Assembly (NCBI GenBank): GCA_030045215.1
Contig: JASIBJ010000327.1
Coordinates: forward strand, 1 to 5,090
Direction of reading: 5' to 3'
DNA length: 5,090 bases
DNA from: Streptosporangiaceae bacterium
Lineage (GTDB): Bacteria; Actinomycetota; Actinomycetes; Streptosporangiales; Streptosporangiaceae
Part shown: piece by piece, positions 1 to 5,090 of the stretch
Numbering within the stretch: position 1 is the first letter of the stretch
Layout: each line of letters opens with the position of its first letter
Program-made: the position numbers and the translations under genes
Notes under the pieces: generated by a model
The model's database searches: none
The model's input: the letters and a program-made list of their open reading frames with translations, nothing else
Told to the model about the DNA's origin: nothing

Positions 1-1
1 G

Positions 2-871
2 CCCCTGCTCAACCGCGCGGTGACGCCGAACTACCCGCCAGGGTCGTCCTTCAAGATCGTGACAAGCTCGGCCGCTTTCTCCCAGGGCCTGCTGGCCAAC
101 ACGAGCACAACCGTGCCGGCCCCGCAGCCGCTGACGCTGCCGAACGGGAACCTGCTGAACAACGACGGCGACATCCCCTGCGCGAACGGCAACCCGCCGG
201 TCATCGAGGCGTTCTACCTGTCCTGCAACACCGCGTTCGCCAAGCTCGGCATCAGGCTGACCGCGCCGGTGCTGCGCGACTACGCCAACAAGTTCGGCAT
301 GAACCAGACCTTCGACATCCCGTTCCAGGTCGAGCCGGGGGTCTTCCCCGAGGACTCAGGCTGGACCGACCCGTCGCTGACCGCGTTCTCAGCCATCGGG
401 CAGTTCGACGACGAAGTCTCCCCGTTGCAGGAGGCCATGTTCGCCTCGGCCATCGAGAACGGCGGGACGCTGATGAAGCCCTACCTGGTCCAGCATGTGC
501 TCGGGCCCGGTCTGTCGGTGATCCAGTCGGCTTCGCCGACCGCCTTCAGCCACCCGGTAACCTCCCAGGTCGCCGCATACGTCACGCAGATGATGTATCA
601 GGTCACGCACAACCCGGCCGGCACCGCGTACCAGACCGCGGGACCGCCTGCGACGAGTATCCCGATCTACGGCAAGACCGGAACGGCCGAGTCGGGACTC
701 ACCCCGCAGGAGAGCCCCGACGACGCGGTGTTCAGCTGCTTCGTACCGGCTGGGCCGGGCGTGCCCAGCCCGATCGCGGTCGGCGTCATCGTCAAGGGCG
801 GCGGGTTCGGCGCGGACGCGGCCGCCCCGATCGCAGTGAAGGTCATCGAGGCCTACCTGGGGCACTCATGA
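2..871 (+). CDS. pbpA: Penicillin-binding protein PbpA, class B transpeptidase (5' partial)
   Basis: This is a D,D-transpeptidase that forms peptide crosslinks in peptidoglycan on the outer face of the membrane. About 289 codons are visible, and the frame is open to the left edge, so the membrane anchor and N-terminal domain lie outside the window. The GTG at 20 is internal, because the active-site motif follows it within ten residues. All three catalytic motifs of the penicillin-binding fold are present: SSFK in PGSSFK (Ser codon 44-46, Lys 53-55), SCN in LSCNTAF (221-229), and KTG in YGKTGTAES (Lys codon 674-676). The C-terminus APIAVKVIEAYLG is typical of the family. Two cysteines (codons 179-181 and 224-226) flank the SxN motif and could form a disulfide. 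The next gene is pknB on the same strand; in related actinobacteria a rodA/ftsW gene lies upstream. The family call is very secure; the name PbpA rests on motifs plus gene order. Confidence 0.95.
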   Translation, partial: PLLNRAVTPNYPPGSSFKIVTSSAAFSQGLLANTSTTVPAPQPLTLPNGNLLNNDGDIPCANGNPPVIEAFYLSCNTAFAKLGIRLTAPVLRDYANKFGMNQTFDIPFQVEPGVFPEDSGWTDPSLTAFSAIGQFDDEVSPLQEAMFASAIENGGTLMKPYLVQHVLGPGLSVIQSASPTAFSHPVTSQVAAYVTQMMYQVTHNPAGTAYQTAGPPATSIPIYGKTGTAESGLTPQESPDDAVFSCFVPAGPGVPSPIAVGVIVKGGGFGADAAAPIAVKVIEAYLGHS

Positions 872-932
872 TCGGGCCAGGGCGCGGGCCGCGCGGACGG
901 TCGTCCATGACTCACGGGATAACCCGGGCGCG

Positions 933-969
933 GGGCTGCCGCCTGGGCCCGCAACGGTGGCGGCAGCCC
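933..969 (+). promoter_or_regulatory. Perfect 11-bp hairpin between pbpA and pknB (attenuator or terminator candidate)
   Basis: The left arm GGGCTGCCGCC (933-943) and right arm GGCGGCAGCCC (959-969) are exact reverse complements around a 15-nt loop. A G·U pair at 932/970 could extend the stem. No U-run follows. The right arm ends nine bases before the probable pknB ribosome binding site and 24 bases before its start codon. It could reduce read-through from pbpA into pknB, or shape pknB translation. The pairing is seen directly; any function is inferred. Confidence 0.5.
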
Positions 970-993
970 TTGATCAGCAGGACGGTAATGTAA

Positions 994-2787
994 GTGCGAG
1001 ACATGACTCAGCCACGGCTTCTCGGTGGCCGCTACGAGCTTGATGGCATCGTCGGGCGCGGCGGCATGGCCGAGGTCTTCCGGGCGCGCGATATCCGTCT
1101 TGACCGGATCGTTGGCGTGAAGACGCTGCGCGACGACCTGGCCAGGGACCAGACTTTCCAGGCGCGCTTCCGCCGCGAGGCTCAATCCGCCGCGTCACTC
1201 AACCACCCCTCGATCGTCGCCGTCTACGACACCGGCGAGGACATGGTCGGCGGCACTCCCGTGCCCTACATCGTGATGGAGTTCGTTGACGGAAGGACGC
1301 TGCGCGACCTGCTCCGCGACGATCGCCGACTGCTCCCCGAGCGGGCCGCGGAGATCACCGATGGCGTGCTCCGCGCGCTCGACTACAGCCACCGCAACGG
1401 CATCGTGCACCGCGACATCAAGCCCGGCAACGTCATGCTGACCCGCTCGGGCGAGGTCAAGGTGATGGACTTCGGCATCGCCAGGGCAGTTTCCGACTCG
1501 CAGATGACCATGACGCAGACCGCCCAGGTCATCGGCACCGCTCAGTACCTGTCTCCCGAGCAGGCCCGCGGGGAGCGGGTCGATGCTCGCAGTGACCTGT
1601 ACTCGACCGGCTGCCTGCTGTACGAGCTGCTCACCGGCAGGCCGCCGTTCACCGGCGACTCGCCGGTGGCCATCGCCTACCAGCACGTGAAGGAAGATCC
1701 CATACCGCCGTCGAGGATCGACCCCGAGGTGCCGCCCTGGGCCGACGCGATCGTGCTCAAGGCGATGCAGAAGGACCCGGCGCAGCGGTACCAGTCGGCG
1801 GGCGAGATGCGCAACGACATCCAGCGGGCGCTTTCAGGTGCCCAGCTGGCCGCGCCGATGGCCACGCAGACCTACGGCCCGGGAACCCGCCGGATGGGCG
1901 CCTCCACTCAGACTGTCGGCCGCACCGCCGCGATCCCGCCGTACGGCTACGGCCCTGAGGAGTCCGGCTACGACGGTGACCGGCCGAAGCGCAAGATCTG
2001 GCCCTGGGTAACGATCGCCGTAGTCATCGCCGTCCTCATCGCGTCCATCTTCATCCTGAAGTTCATCAACCAGGGCAACAACAGCTCCGGCGTCACGATC
2101 CCGAGCGTCACCGGGCTGCCGCTGAAGCAGGCGGAGAACGTGCTGACAAAGGACGGCTTCAAGATCGGGACTATCACGCTCCAGAACTCGGCCAGTGTCC
2201 CGAAGAACGACGTGATCTCCACCGACCCGAGTTCCACCGCGCCCAGAGGCAGCACGATCAACCTCGTCGTCTCGAGCGGCAGCAATACGGTGACAGTGCC
2301 CAGCGTTCAGGGCGACCCCCTCGGCCAGGCGGAGAGAGCGCTGACGCGCGCCGGGCTGACCTGGACGATCACCCACTCGTCCTCGCCCGCCCCGGCCGGC
2401 ACCGGTCCCAACATCGTCCTCAACCAGAGCCCGGCCGCGGGCACCTCCGTCCAGAAAGGCTCGTCGGTAACGCTGACGCTGCCACCAGTGGGCCTGGACA
2501 TGCCGTCCCTCGTCGGTGACACCCTCCAGTCGGCGCTTAACACCCTCGAAAGCTCGCCGTACAACGTGAACCAGAACCAGATCAGCGTGCAGAGCTGTAC
2601 GAACCCGAACGGGGTGGCCGTCAACTCTGTGTGCAGCACATCGCCAAGCGCGGGCCAGCCTCTGGTGGCGGGCGAGTCCGTGATCCTCTATGTCGTCCAG
2701 GCCACGCAGAGCCCGACGCCGACACCGACGCCAACCCCGACGCCGACTCCGTCGAGTCCGAGCCCGAGTCCGTCCACCACGCTATAG
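994..2787 (+). CDS. pknB: PASTA-domain serine/threonine protein kinase PknB
   Basis: This is a transmembrane Ser/Thr kinase of the PknB/Stk family. It senses peptidoglycan fragments outside and phosphorylates wall-synthesis and division proteins inside. The kinase domain spans about residues 14-280: glycine loop GRGGMAEV (21-28), ATP-binding Lys43, helix-C Glu62, HRDIKPGN with Asp141, Lys143 and Asn146, DFG 159-161, Thr-rich activation loop MTMTQT (171-176), SPE 187-189 and Arg265. A basic, Pro-rich linker (about 281-334) precedes one membrane helix (about 336-356). Three PASTA domains follow (about 366-428, 432-497, 501-569), then a Thr/Pro/Ser tail. Total is 597 residues, usual for the family although many Streptomyces relatives carry four PASTA units. 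The HRD motif contains Arg before Asp, as expected for a kinase activated by loop phosphorylation. Residue 41 is Gly where VAVK kinases have Ala. The GTG at 994 has AGGACGG (979-985) eight bases upstream. ATG 1003 (MTQPRLLGGRYEL) also fits the family N-terminus, so the start is uncertain by three codons. Confidence 0.96.
   Translation: MRDMTQPRLLGGRYELDGIVGRGGMAEVFRARDIRLDRIVGVKTLRDDLARDQTFQARFRREAQSAASLNHPSIVAVYDTGEDMVGGTPVPYIVMEFVDGRTLRDLLRDDRRLLPERAAEITDGVLRALDYSHRNGIVHRDIKPGNVMLTRSGEVKVMDFGIARAVSDSQMTMTQTAQVIGTAQYLSPEQARGERVDARSDLYSTGCLLYELLTGRPPFTGDSPVAIAYQHVKEDPIPPSRIDPEVPPWADAIVLKAMQKDPAQRYQSAGEMRNDIQRALSGAQLAAPMATQTYGPGTRRMGASTQTVGRTAAIPPYGYGPEESGYDGDRPKRKIWPWVTIAVVIAVLIASIFILKFINQGNNSSGVTIPSVTGLPLKQAENVLTKDGFKIGTITLQNSASVPKNDVISTDPSSTAPRGSTINLVVSSGSNTVTVPSVQGDPLGQAERALTRAGLTWTITHSSSPAPAGTGPNIVLNQSPAAGTSVQKGSSVTLTLPPVGLDMPSLVGDTLQSALNTLESSPYNVNQNQISVQSCTNPNGVAVNSVCSTSPSAGQPLVAGESVILYVVQATQSPTPTPTPTPTPTPSSPSPSPSTTL
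2710..2775 (+). repeat. Thr-Pro / Ser-Pro low-complexity repeat at the PknB C-terminus
   Basis: Degenerate tandem hexamers of the CCGACN type encode six consecutive Thr-Pro dipeptides, followed by Ser-Pro pairs (residues 573-594 of PknB). The segment lies outside the membrane after the last PASTA domain. Such tails resemble the extracellular Thr/Pro-rich segments that actinobacteria often O-mannosylate. That modification is an inference. The repeat is also a plausible site of length variation by slippage. Confidence 0.8.
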
Positions 2788-2793
2788 CCACTG

Positions 2794-2833
2794 CGGCCTG
2801 GGCCGACCGGCGAGCATCGGTCAGCCCAGGCCG
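2794..2833 (+). terminator. Probable pknB transcription terminator
   Basis: A 16-bp stem starts seven bases after the pknB stop codon. The left arm is CGGCCTGGGCCGACCG (2794-2809), the loop is 2810-2817 and the right arm is CGGTCAGCCCAGGCCG (2818-2833), with a single C·A mismatch (2804/2823). There is no U-run, which is common for terminators in high-G+C actinobacteria. It would end the pbpA-pknB transcript and separate it from crgA. Confidence 0.75.
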
Positions 2834-3051
2834 GGTAGCCCGAAGGCGACCGGCCGCGTGTGACGAGGATCTCAGCGCCAGCCCGGCGATGGCGCGGTCC
2901 GCGCTCTCGCGTGGTGGAGAATGCCTGTTACAACGCGTGTCTGCGCGCGAGCGTTCTGTGTCCGGACGCTCCGGACCGCGCACCCGCCCGGGCCGGGCTT
3001 GGTCTCCCGCATCGCGGCAGGCCGCCGGACCAACTACGCTTACGCCGATAG

Positions 3052-3073
3052 GGCGTGCGCGGGTCCGCACGCC
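3052..3073 (+). promoter_or_regulatory. Hairpin 1 in the presumed crgA leader
   Basis: GGCGTGCG (3052-3059) pairs exactly with CGCACGCC (3066-3073) around a six-base loop, and a G·U pair (3051/3074) can extend it. It lies only three bases before a second hairpin and 57 bases upstream of the crgA start. The pairing is seen in the sequence; a regulatory role is inferred. Confidence 0.4.
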
Positions 3074-3076
3074 TGA

Positions 3077-3102
3077 GCTGCCGGGTGACCCCCTCCGGCA
3101 GC
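3077..3102 (+). promoter_or_regulatory. Hairpin 2 in the presumed crgA leader
   Basis: GCTGCCGG (3077-3084) pairs exactly with CCGGCAGC (3095-3102) around a ten-base loop. It ends 16 bases before the AGGAG ribosome binding site of crgA. Together with the hairpin at 3052-3073 it forms a tandem structured element at the 5' side of the gene. Confidence 0.4.
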
Positions 3103-3118
3103 GGTGAGAAAGCCCGTC

Positions 3119-3123
3119 AGGAG
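3119..3123 (+). promoter_or_regulatory. Ribosome binding site that fixes the crgA start
   Basis: AGGAG lies seven bases before GTG 3131, an ideal spacing. The in-frame GTG at 3104 is upstream of this site and would add nine residues not seen in the family, so the downstream GTG is preferred. Confidence 0.8.
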
Positions 3124-3130
3124 AACGACC

Positions 3131-3376
3131 GTGCCGAAGTCCCGCGTCCGAAGCAAGGCGGTCTACACGCCACCGGCCAGGTCAGCCAAGGCCAAGGTCA
3201 GCCCTCCGTGGCTGGCTCCGACGATGCTGGGCTGCCTGATTGTCGGCCTTGTCTGGATCGTGCTGTTCTACGTCAGCCAGCAGAAGCTGCCGATCTCGGC
3301 CTTCGGGCCCGGGAACCTGGTCATCGGCTTCGGGTTCCTCGTCGCCGGCGTCGTGCTGTCGACCAAGTGGCACTGA
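3131..3376 (+). CDS. crgA: Cell division protein CrgA
   Basis: CrgA (called WhiP in older Streptomyces literature) is a small integral membrane protein found in actinobacteria. In Mycobacterium it contacts FtsZ, FtsQ, FtsI and FtsW and helps assemble the divisome; in Streptomyces it coordinates aerial growth and septation. The 81-residue product begins with the hallmark PKSRVR basic N-terminus. Two hydrophobic helices follow (about residues 28-48 and 60-76), joined by a short loop with the conserved LPISAFGPGN segment, and it ends in the family signature LSTKWH. Start choice rests on the strong AGGAG at 3119-3123 and on homology to the PKSR start. It is on the same strand as pbpA-pknB, as in M. 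tuberculosis, but a terminator and 343 bp separate it from pknB, so it is probably transcribed separately. Its stop is only 10 bp from the stop of the convergent rhomboid gene, and no separate terminator is visible in that gap. Confidence 0.95.
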   Translation: MPKSRVRSKAVYTPPARSAKAKVSPPWLAPTMLGCLIVGLVWIVLFYVSQQKLPISAFGPGNLVIGFGFLVAGVVLSTKWH

Positions 3377-3386
3377 CCCCTGGGCG

Positions 3387-4301
3387 CTAGAACAGGTGCC
3401 CCTGGTAGAACCCGTAGGTGCCGATCAGTTGGTGGTTTCTGATCACCACCACGGCTATGAAGATCGCTATCATCGCCGCCGTCGCGGCGACCTGAACCAG
3501 TGTCCGGTTCCGGCGCGGGGCGTAGGCATACGCGGCCGTCAGGAGGCCTCCTGCGACCAGTCCGCCGACGTGCGCCTGCCACGCGATCTGCGGGACGACG
3601 AAGCTCAGCACGAGGTTAAGCACGATCAGCATGACCACAGGCCGGGAGTCGGCCCGGATCCGCTTGGCCAGCACGAACCAGGCGCCGAACAAGCCGAAGA
3701 TCGCGCCGGAGGCGCCCGCGGCATACTCGTACGGCACCAGGCAGTAGATCAGGATTGATCCGGCGATCCCGCTTACCAGGTAGACGGACAGGAAGCGCAC
3801 CGCGCCGAGCATCCGCTCCACCGCGGGCCCGACTATGAACAGCGCCCACATGTTGAATGCGATGTCGAGGAAGCCGAGGTAGCCGACCCCCGCGGGCGGA
3901 AGGAAGGCGCTGGTAATGAGCCGGTACCACTGGCCGAAGACGACTCCCACATACGGACCGCCGCTGTAAAGCCGGCCGGCGCCCACCATCTCCCAGTCGT
4001 AACCGAGCTGGGCGTGCGCCAGCTCGATCACGTAGAGCACGATGTTCAGCACGATGAGGGTCTGGGTCACCCTGGGGGTGCCCGCAACCCGGCCCCCGAA
4101 CCGGCCGGTGGCGTGCCGGACGCCCCGGTTGCCCTCCCTGATGCACTCGACGCACTGGTGTCCGACGGCTGCGGGGCGCAGGCAGTCAGGGCAGGCAGGC
4201 CGGCCGCACCTGACACAGGACACATATGTCTGCCGACCCGGATGCCGGAAGCACGTCGGGGCCGGAGGAGCCGTTTGGCCGGTTTCGGGGGGCGTGGCCA
4301 T
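3387..4301 (-). CDS. Rhomboid family intramembrane serine protease with N-terminal zinc finger
   Basis: This is a polytopic membrane protein of the rhomboid family, which cuts transmembrane substrates inside the bilayer. The 304-residue product starts with a cytosolic B-box-like Cys/His cluster: C17, H20, C29, C32, C37, C40, H48, C50 and C53. About seven membrane helices follow, near residues 79-95, 140-162, 168-190, 193-213, 219-237, 242-260 and 268-288. The catalytic dyad is present: Ser198 in GASGAIFG and His244 in AHVGGLVAGG. Asn150 is also kept, but the residue four positions earlier, normally His (H150 in E. coli GlpG), is Asp146 in FLDIAFN. Activity is therefore likely but not certain. 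The gene follows the cyclophilin gene by 17 bp, and its Shine-Dalgarno-like AGGAAAG begins two bases after that gene's stop codon, so the two are probably co-transcribed. The substrate is unknown. The zinc finger plus rhomboid arrangement is a common actinobacterial type. Confidence 0.92.
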   Translation of the reverse strand: MATPPETGQTAPPAPTCFRHPGRQTYVSCVRCGRPACPDCLRPAAVGHQCVECIREGNRGVRHATGRFGGRVAGTPRVTQTLIVLNIVLYVIELAHAQLGYDWEMVGAGRLYSGGPYVGVVFGQWYRLITSAFLPPAGVGYLGFLDIAFNMWALFIVGPAVERMLGAVRFLSVYLVSGIAGSILIYCLVPYEYAAGASGAIFGLFGAWFVLAKRIRADSRPVVMLIVLNLVLSFVVPQIAWQAHVGGLVAGGLLTAAYAYAPRRNRTLVQVAATAAMIAIFIAVVVIRNHQLIGTYGFYQGHLF

Positions 4302-4318
4302 GGTCTTTCGCTTTCCTG

Positions 4319-4843
4319 CTAACTGTCGCTTTGCCCGATCTCAACCGACTCGAGCACGACGTCCTGCACCGGCCGGTCGCCGCGGCTGGTCTGTACCCGG
4401 CTGATCTCATCGACGACGTCGCTGCCCTCGGTGACCTCGCCGAAGATCGTGTGCTTGCCGTTGAGCCAGGGCGTGGGCACGGTGGTGATGAAGAACTGCG
4501 ATCCGTTGGTGCCCGGACCCGCGTTGGCCATGGCCAGCAGATACGGCCGGTCGAACGACAGGTCGGGGTGGAATTCGTCAGCGAACTTGTACCCGGGACC
4601 GCCCGTCCCGGTACCGAGGGGGTCTCCGCCCTGGATCATGAAGTCAGGGATGACCCGGTGGAAGATCGTGCCGTCATACAGCTTCGACTGACCCTTCTGG
4701 CGGGTTGCCGGGTTTGTCCACTCCCTCGTTCCCTCGGCGAGCTCCACGAAGTTCCGCACGGTCTTCGGTGCCTGGTCAGGAAATAGCCGGACGACTACAG
4801 TCCCGCGGTTGGTCCGCAGCGTCGCGGTCAGCGTGTTAGTCAT
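4319..4843 (-). CDS. ppiA: Cyclophilin-type peptidyl-prolyl cis-trans isomerase
   Basis: This enzyme catalyses cis-trans isomerisation of prolyl peptide bonds and assists folding. The 174-residue product has no signal peptide or membrane helix, so it should be cytosolic. It is a single cyclophilin domain with the active-site residues in place (human CypA numbers in brackets): Arg63 (R55), Phe68 (F60), Met69 (M61) and Gln71 (Q63) in [14 protein letters not shown]; Phe118 (F113) in SQFF; Trp126 (W121) and His131 (H126) in PWLNGKH. The Trp suggests cyclosporin A could bind, as inferred from the family. The ATG at 4843 (MTNTLTATL) was chosen over an in-frame start 15 codons upstream because it matches the family N-terminus and has AGGA eight bases before it. 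That AGGA sits inside a small palindrome, CAGGA-A-TCCTG (4846-4856). It is the first gene of a unit with the downstream rhomboid. It corresponds by position to Rv0009 (ppiA) of M. tuberculosis. Confidence 0.95.
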   Translation of the reverse strand: MTNTLTATLRTNRGTVVVRLFPDQAPKTVRNFVELAEGTREWTNPATRQKGQSKLYDGTIFHRVIPDFMIQGGDPLGTGTGGPGYKFADEFHPDLSFDRPYLLAMANAGPGTNGSQFFITTVPTPWLNGKHTIFGEVTEGSDVVDEISRVQTSRGDRPVQDVVLESVEIGQSDS

Positions 4844-4870
4844 ACCAGGAATCCTGCCACTATCCGCCGA

Positions 4871-4894
4871 CCACCCTGGCCATCCCACCCTGGC
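4871..4894. repeat. 10-bp direct repeat with 14-bp period upstream of ppiA
   Basis: CCACCCTGGC occurs exactly at 4871-4880 and again at 4885-4894. The pair lies 28-51 bp upstream of the cyclophilin start codon, inside the divergent intergenic region. Spacing and position would suit a tandem protein-binding site near the promoter, but no known regulator motif is recognised and chance in G+C-rich DNA is possible. Confidence 0.35.
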
Positions 4895-4926
4895 AAGCCC
4901 GGCCGCGCCGATCGGGCAGGGCTTGC
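4893..4926. promoter_or_regulatory. Inverted repeat in the divergent promoter region
   Basis: GCAAGCCC (4893-4900) and GGGCTTGC (4919-4926) are exact reverse complements separated by 18 bases. They lie between the two divergent genes, where promoters for both must be, and the left arm overlaps the end of the direct repeat at 4871-4894. An operator is possible. No clear -35/-10 pair could be assigned in either direction within 4844-4993. Confidence 0.3.
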
Positions 4927-4983
4927 ACCTGCGTGATTGACCCCAACAGCCGGGGGAAGAGGTTCGGCGGGAGCGCGATTCAC

Positions 4984-4989
4984 GGGAGG
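4984..4989 (+). promoter_or_regulatory. Ribosome binding site for the gene at 4994
   Basis: GGGAGG is a near-perfect Shine-Dalgarno sequence, four bases before GTG 4994. The spacing is short but workable. It is the main evidence that the frame beginning at 4994 is a real gene. Confidence 0.6.
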
Positions 4990-4993
4990 TTCA

Positions 4994-5090
4994 GTGTCCC
5001 CTTCGACCAAGAAGCAGACAGTTAGTAACACCAGCAGGATCAGCAGCCAGGCCAAGAACGTGGCCGCGCAGGCAGTGCCGGCGGCGCGGA
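4994..5090 (+). CDS. Start of an unidentified Ala/Ser/Lys-rich protein (3' partial)
   Basis: Thirty-two codons are visible from GTG 4994 to the window edge, with no stop. The visible product begins VSPSTKKQTVSNTSRISSQ and continues with an Ala-rich stretch (KNVAAQAVPAAR) that could form an amphipathic helix. No signal peptide or domain is visible. Support for the gene comes from the GGGAGG site upstream and its divergent position from the cyclophilin gene. In Streptomyces the gene beside this cyclophilin often encodes a DUF5324 protein, whose N-terminus is similarly Ala-rich with Lys/Gln before a membrane helix. That assignment is by position and composition only. An overlapping minus-strand open frame (4840-5055) is less likely because it covers the cyclophilin start region and lacks family features. 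Confidence 0.6.
   Translation, partial: MSPSTKKQTVSNTSRISSQAKNVAAQAVPAAR

Larger units (their letters stand above)
2788..3130. other. Noncoding interval between pknB and crgA (343 bp)
   Basis: Apart from the terminator hairpin at its start and the two hairpins at its end, I see no convincing gene here. The open frames that cross it on both strands encode Arg/Pro/Ala-rich, low-complexity protein typical of G+C-rich shadows. No tRNA-like T-arm or cloverleaf is visible. A short hairpin GTCCGGA-CGC-TCCGGAC occurs at 2960-2976. The crgA promoter presumably lies here, but no clear -35/-10 pair could be assigned. In M. tuberculosis, trpG and a DUF881 gene occupy this place. Confidence 0.6.

Noticed and set aside
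2860..3051. 63-codon + strand frame (GTG start) wholly inside the pknB-crgA gap
   Set aside because: There is no well-spaced ribosome binding site, the composition is Arg/Pro-rich and typical of chance frames in G+C-rich DNA, and no family is recognised.
3044..3051. GCCGATAG resembling the WhiG sigma factor -10 element GCCGATAA upstream of crgA
   Set aside because: No TAAA-type -35 element lies 15-16 bases upstream, and the hexamer is partly within a hairpin region; the match alone is too weak.
2834..3103. Possible tRNA or small RNA gene in the pknB-crgA gap
   Set aside because: No T-arm motif, anticodon arm or cloverleaf pairing could be found; the hairpins seen are separate short stems.
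2631..3107. Long + strand open frame crossing the pknB end and the following gap
   Set aside because: It overlaps PknB PASTA3 in another frame and is Arg/Pro/Ala-rich with no recognisable domain; the terminator hairpin lies inside it.
3431..3450. GGTGGT/ACCACC hairpin downstream of crgA as a crgA terminator
   Set aside because: It is short (6-7 bp) and lies inside the rhomboid coding sequence, where codon content alone can explain it.
4226..4786. 186-codon + strand open frame opposite the cyclophilin and rhomboid start
   Set aside because: It lies antisense to two well-identified genes and has no recognisable domain; it is a shadow frame.
4840..5055. 71-codon minus-strand frame with a hydrophobic N-terminus in the divergent region
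   Set aside because: It overlaps the cyclophilin start and the GGGAGG/GTG of the + strand gene; its hydrophobic start is the reverse reading of the Lys/Gln/Ser/Ala codons.

Overview
The window is a G+C-rich chromosomal segment from an actinomycete. The gene set says so directly: a class B penicillin-binding protein next to a PASTA-domain Ser/Thr kinase (pbpA-pknB), then the actinobacterial divisome protein CrgA, a zinc-finger rhomboid and a cyclophilin. This is the conserved wall-growth and cell-division locus found near the origin in Mycobacterium and in Streptomyces. The genus cannot be fixed from the sequence alone. A filamentous or Streptosporangiales-like actinomycete would fit, but that is a guess.

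Layout, left to right. Positions 2-871 (+) hold the C-terminal transpeptidase part of PbpA; its start lies outside the window. Positions 872-993 form a 122-bp gap with a perfect 11-bp inverted repeat. Positions 994-2787 (+) encode PknB: cytosolic kinase, one membrane helix, three extracellular PASTA domains and a Thr/Pro-rich tail. Seven bases after its stop begins a 16-bp hairpin (2794-2833), the likely terminator. Positions 2788-3130 hold no convincing gene, but two adjacent hairpins lie just before the crgA ribosome binding site. Positions 3131-3376 (+) encode CrgA. On the opposite strand, converging on crgA with a 10-bp gap, is a two-gene unit: the cyclophilin (4843-4319) followed 17 bp later by the rhomboid (4301-3387). 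A 150-bp divergent region (4844-4993) leads to the first 32 codons of a further + strand gene that runs off the window.

How the genes work together: PbpA crosslinks peptidoglycan. PknB senses wall fragments through its PASTA domains and phosphorylates division and wall-synthesis proteins. CrgA is a small membrane protein that organises the divisome or restrains septation. The cyclophilin and rhomboid are long-standing neighbours of this cluster without a proven role in it.

I found no new defence, mobile or biosynthetic system. The points worth a second look are small: an Asp where rhomboid proteases normally have the first oxyanion-hole His, a Gly in the kinase VAVK motif, hairpins at 933-969 and 3052-3102, repeats in the divergent region, and a locus more compact than its relatives.
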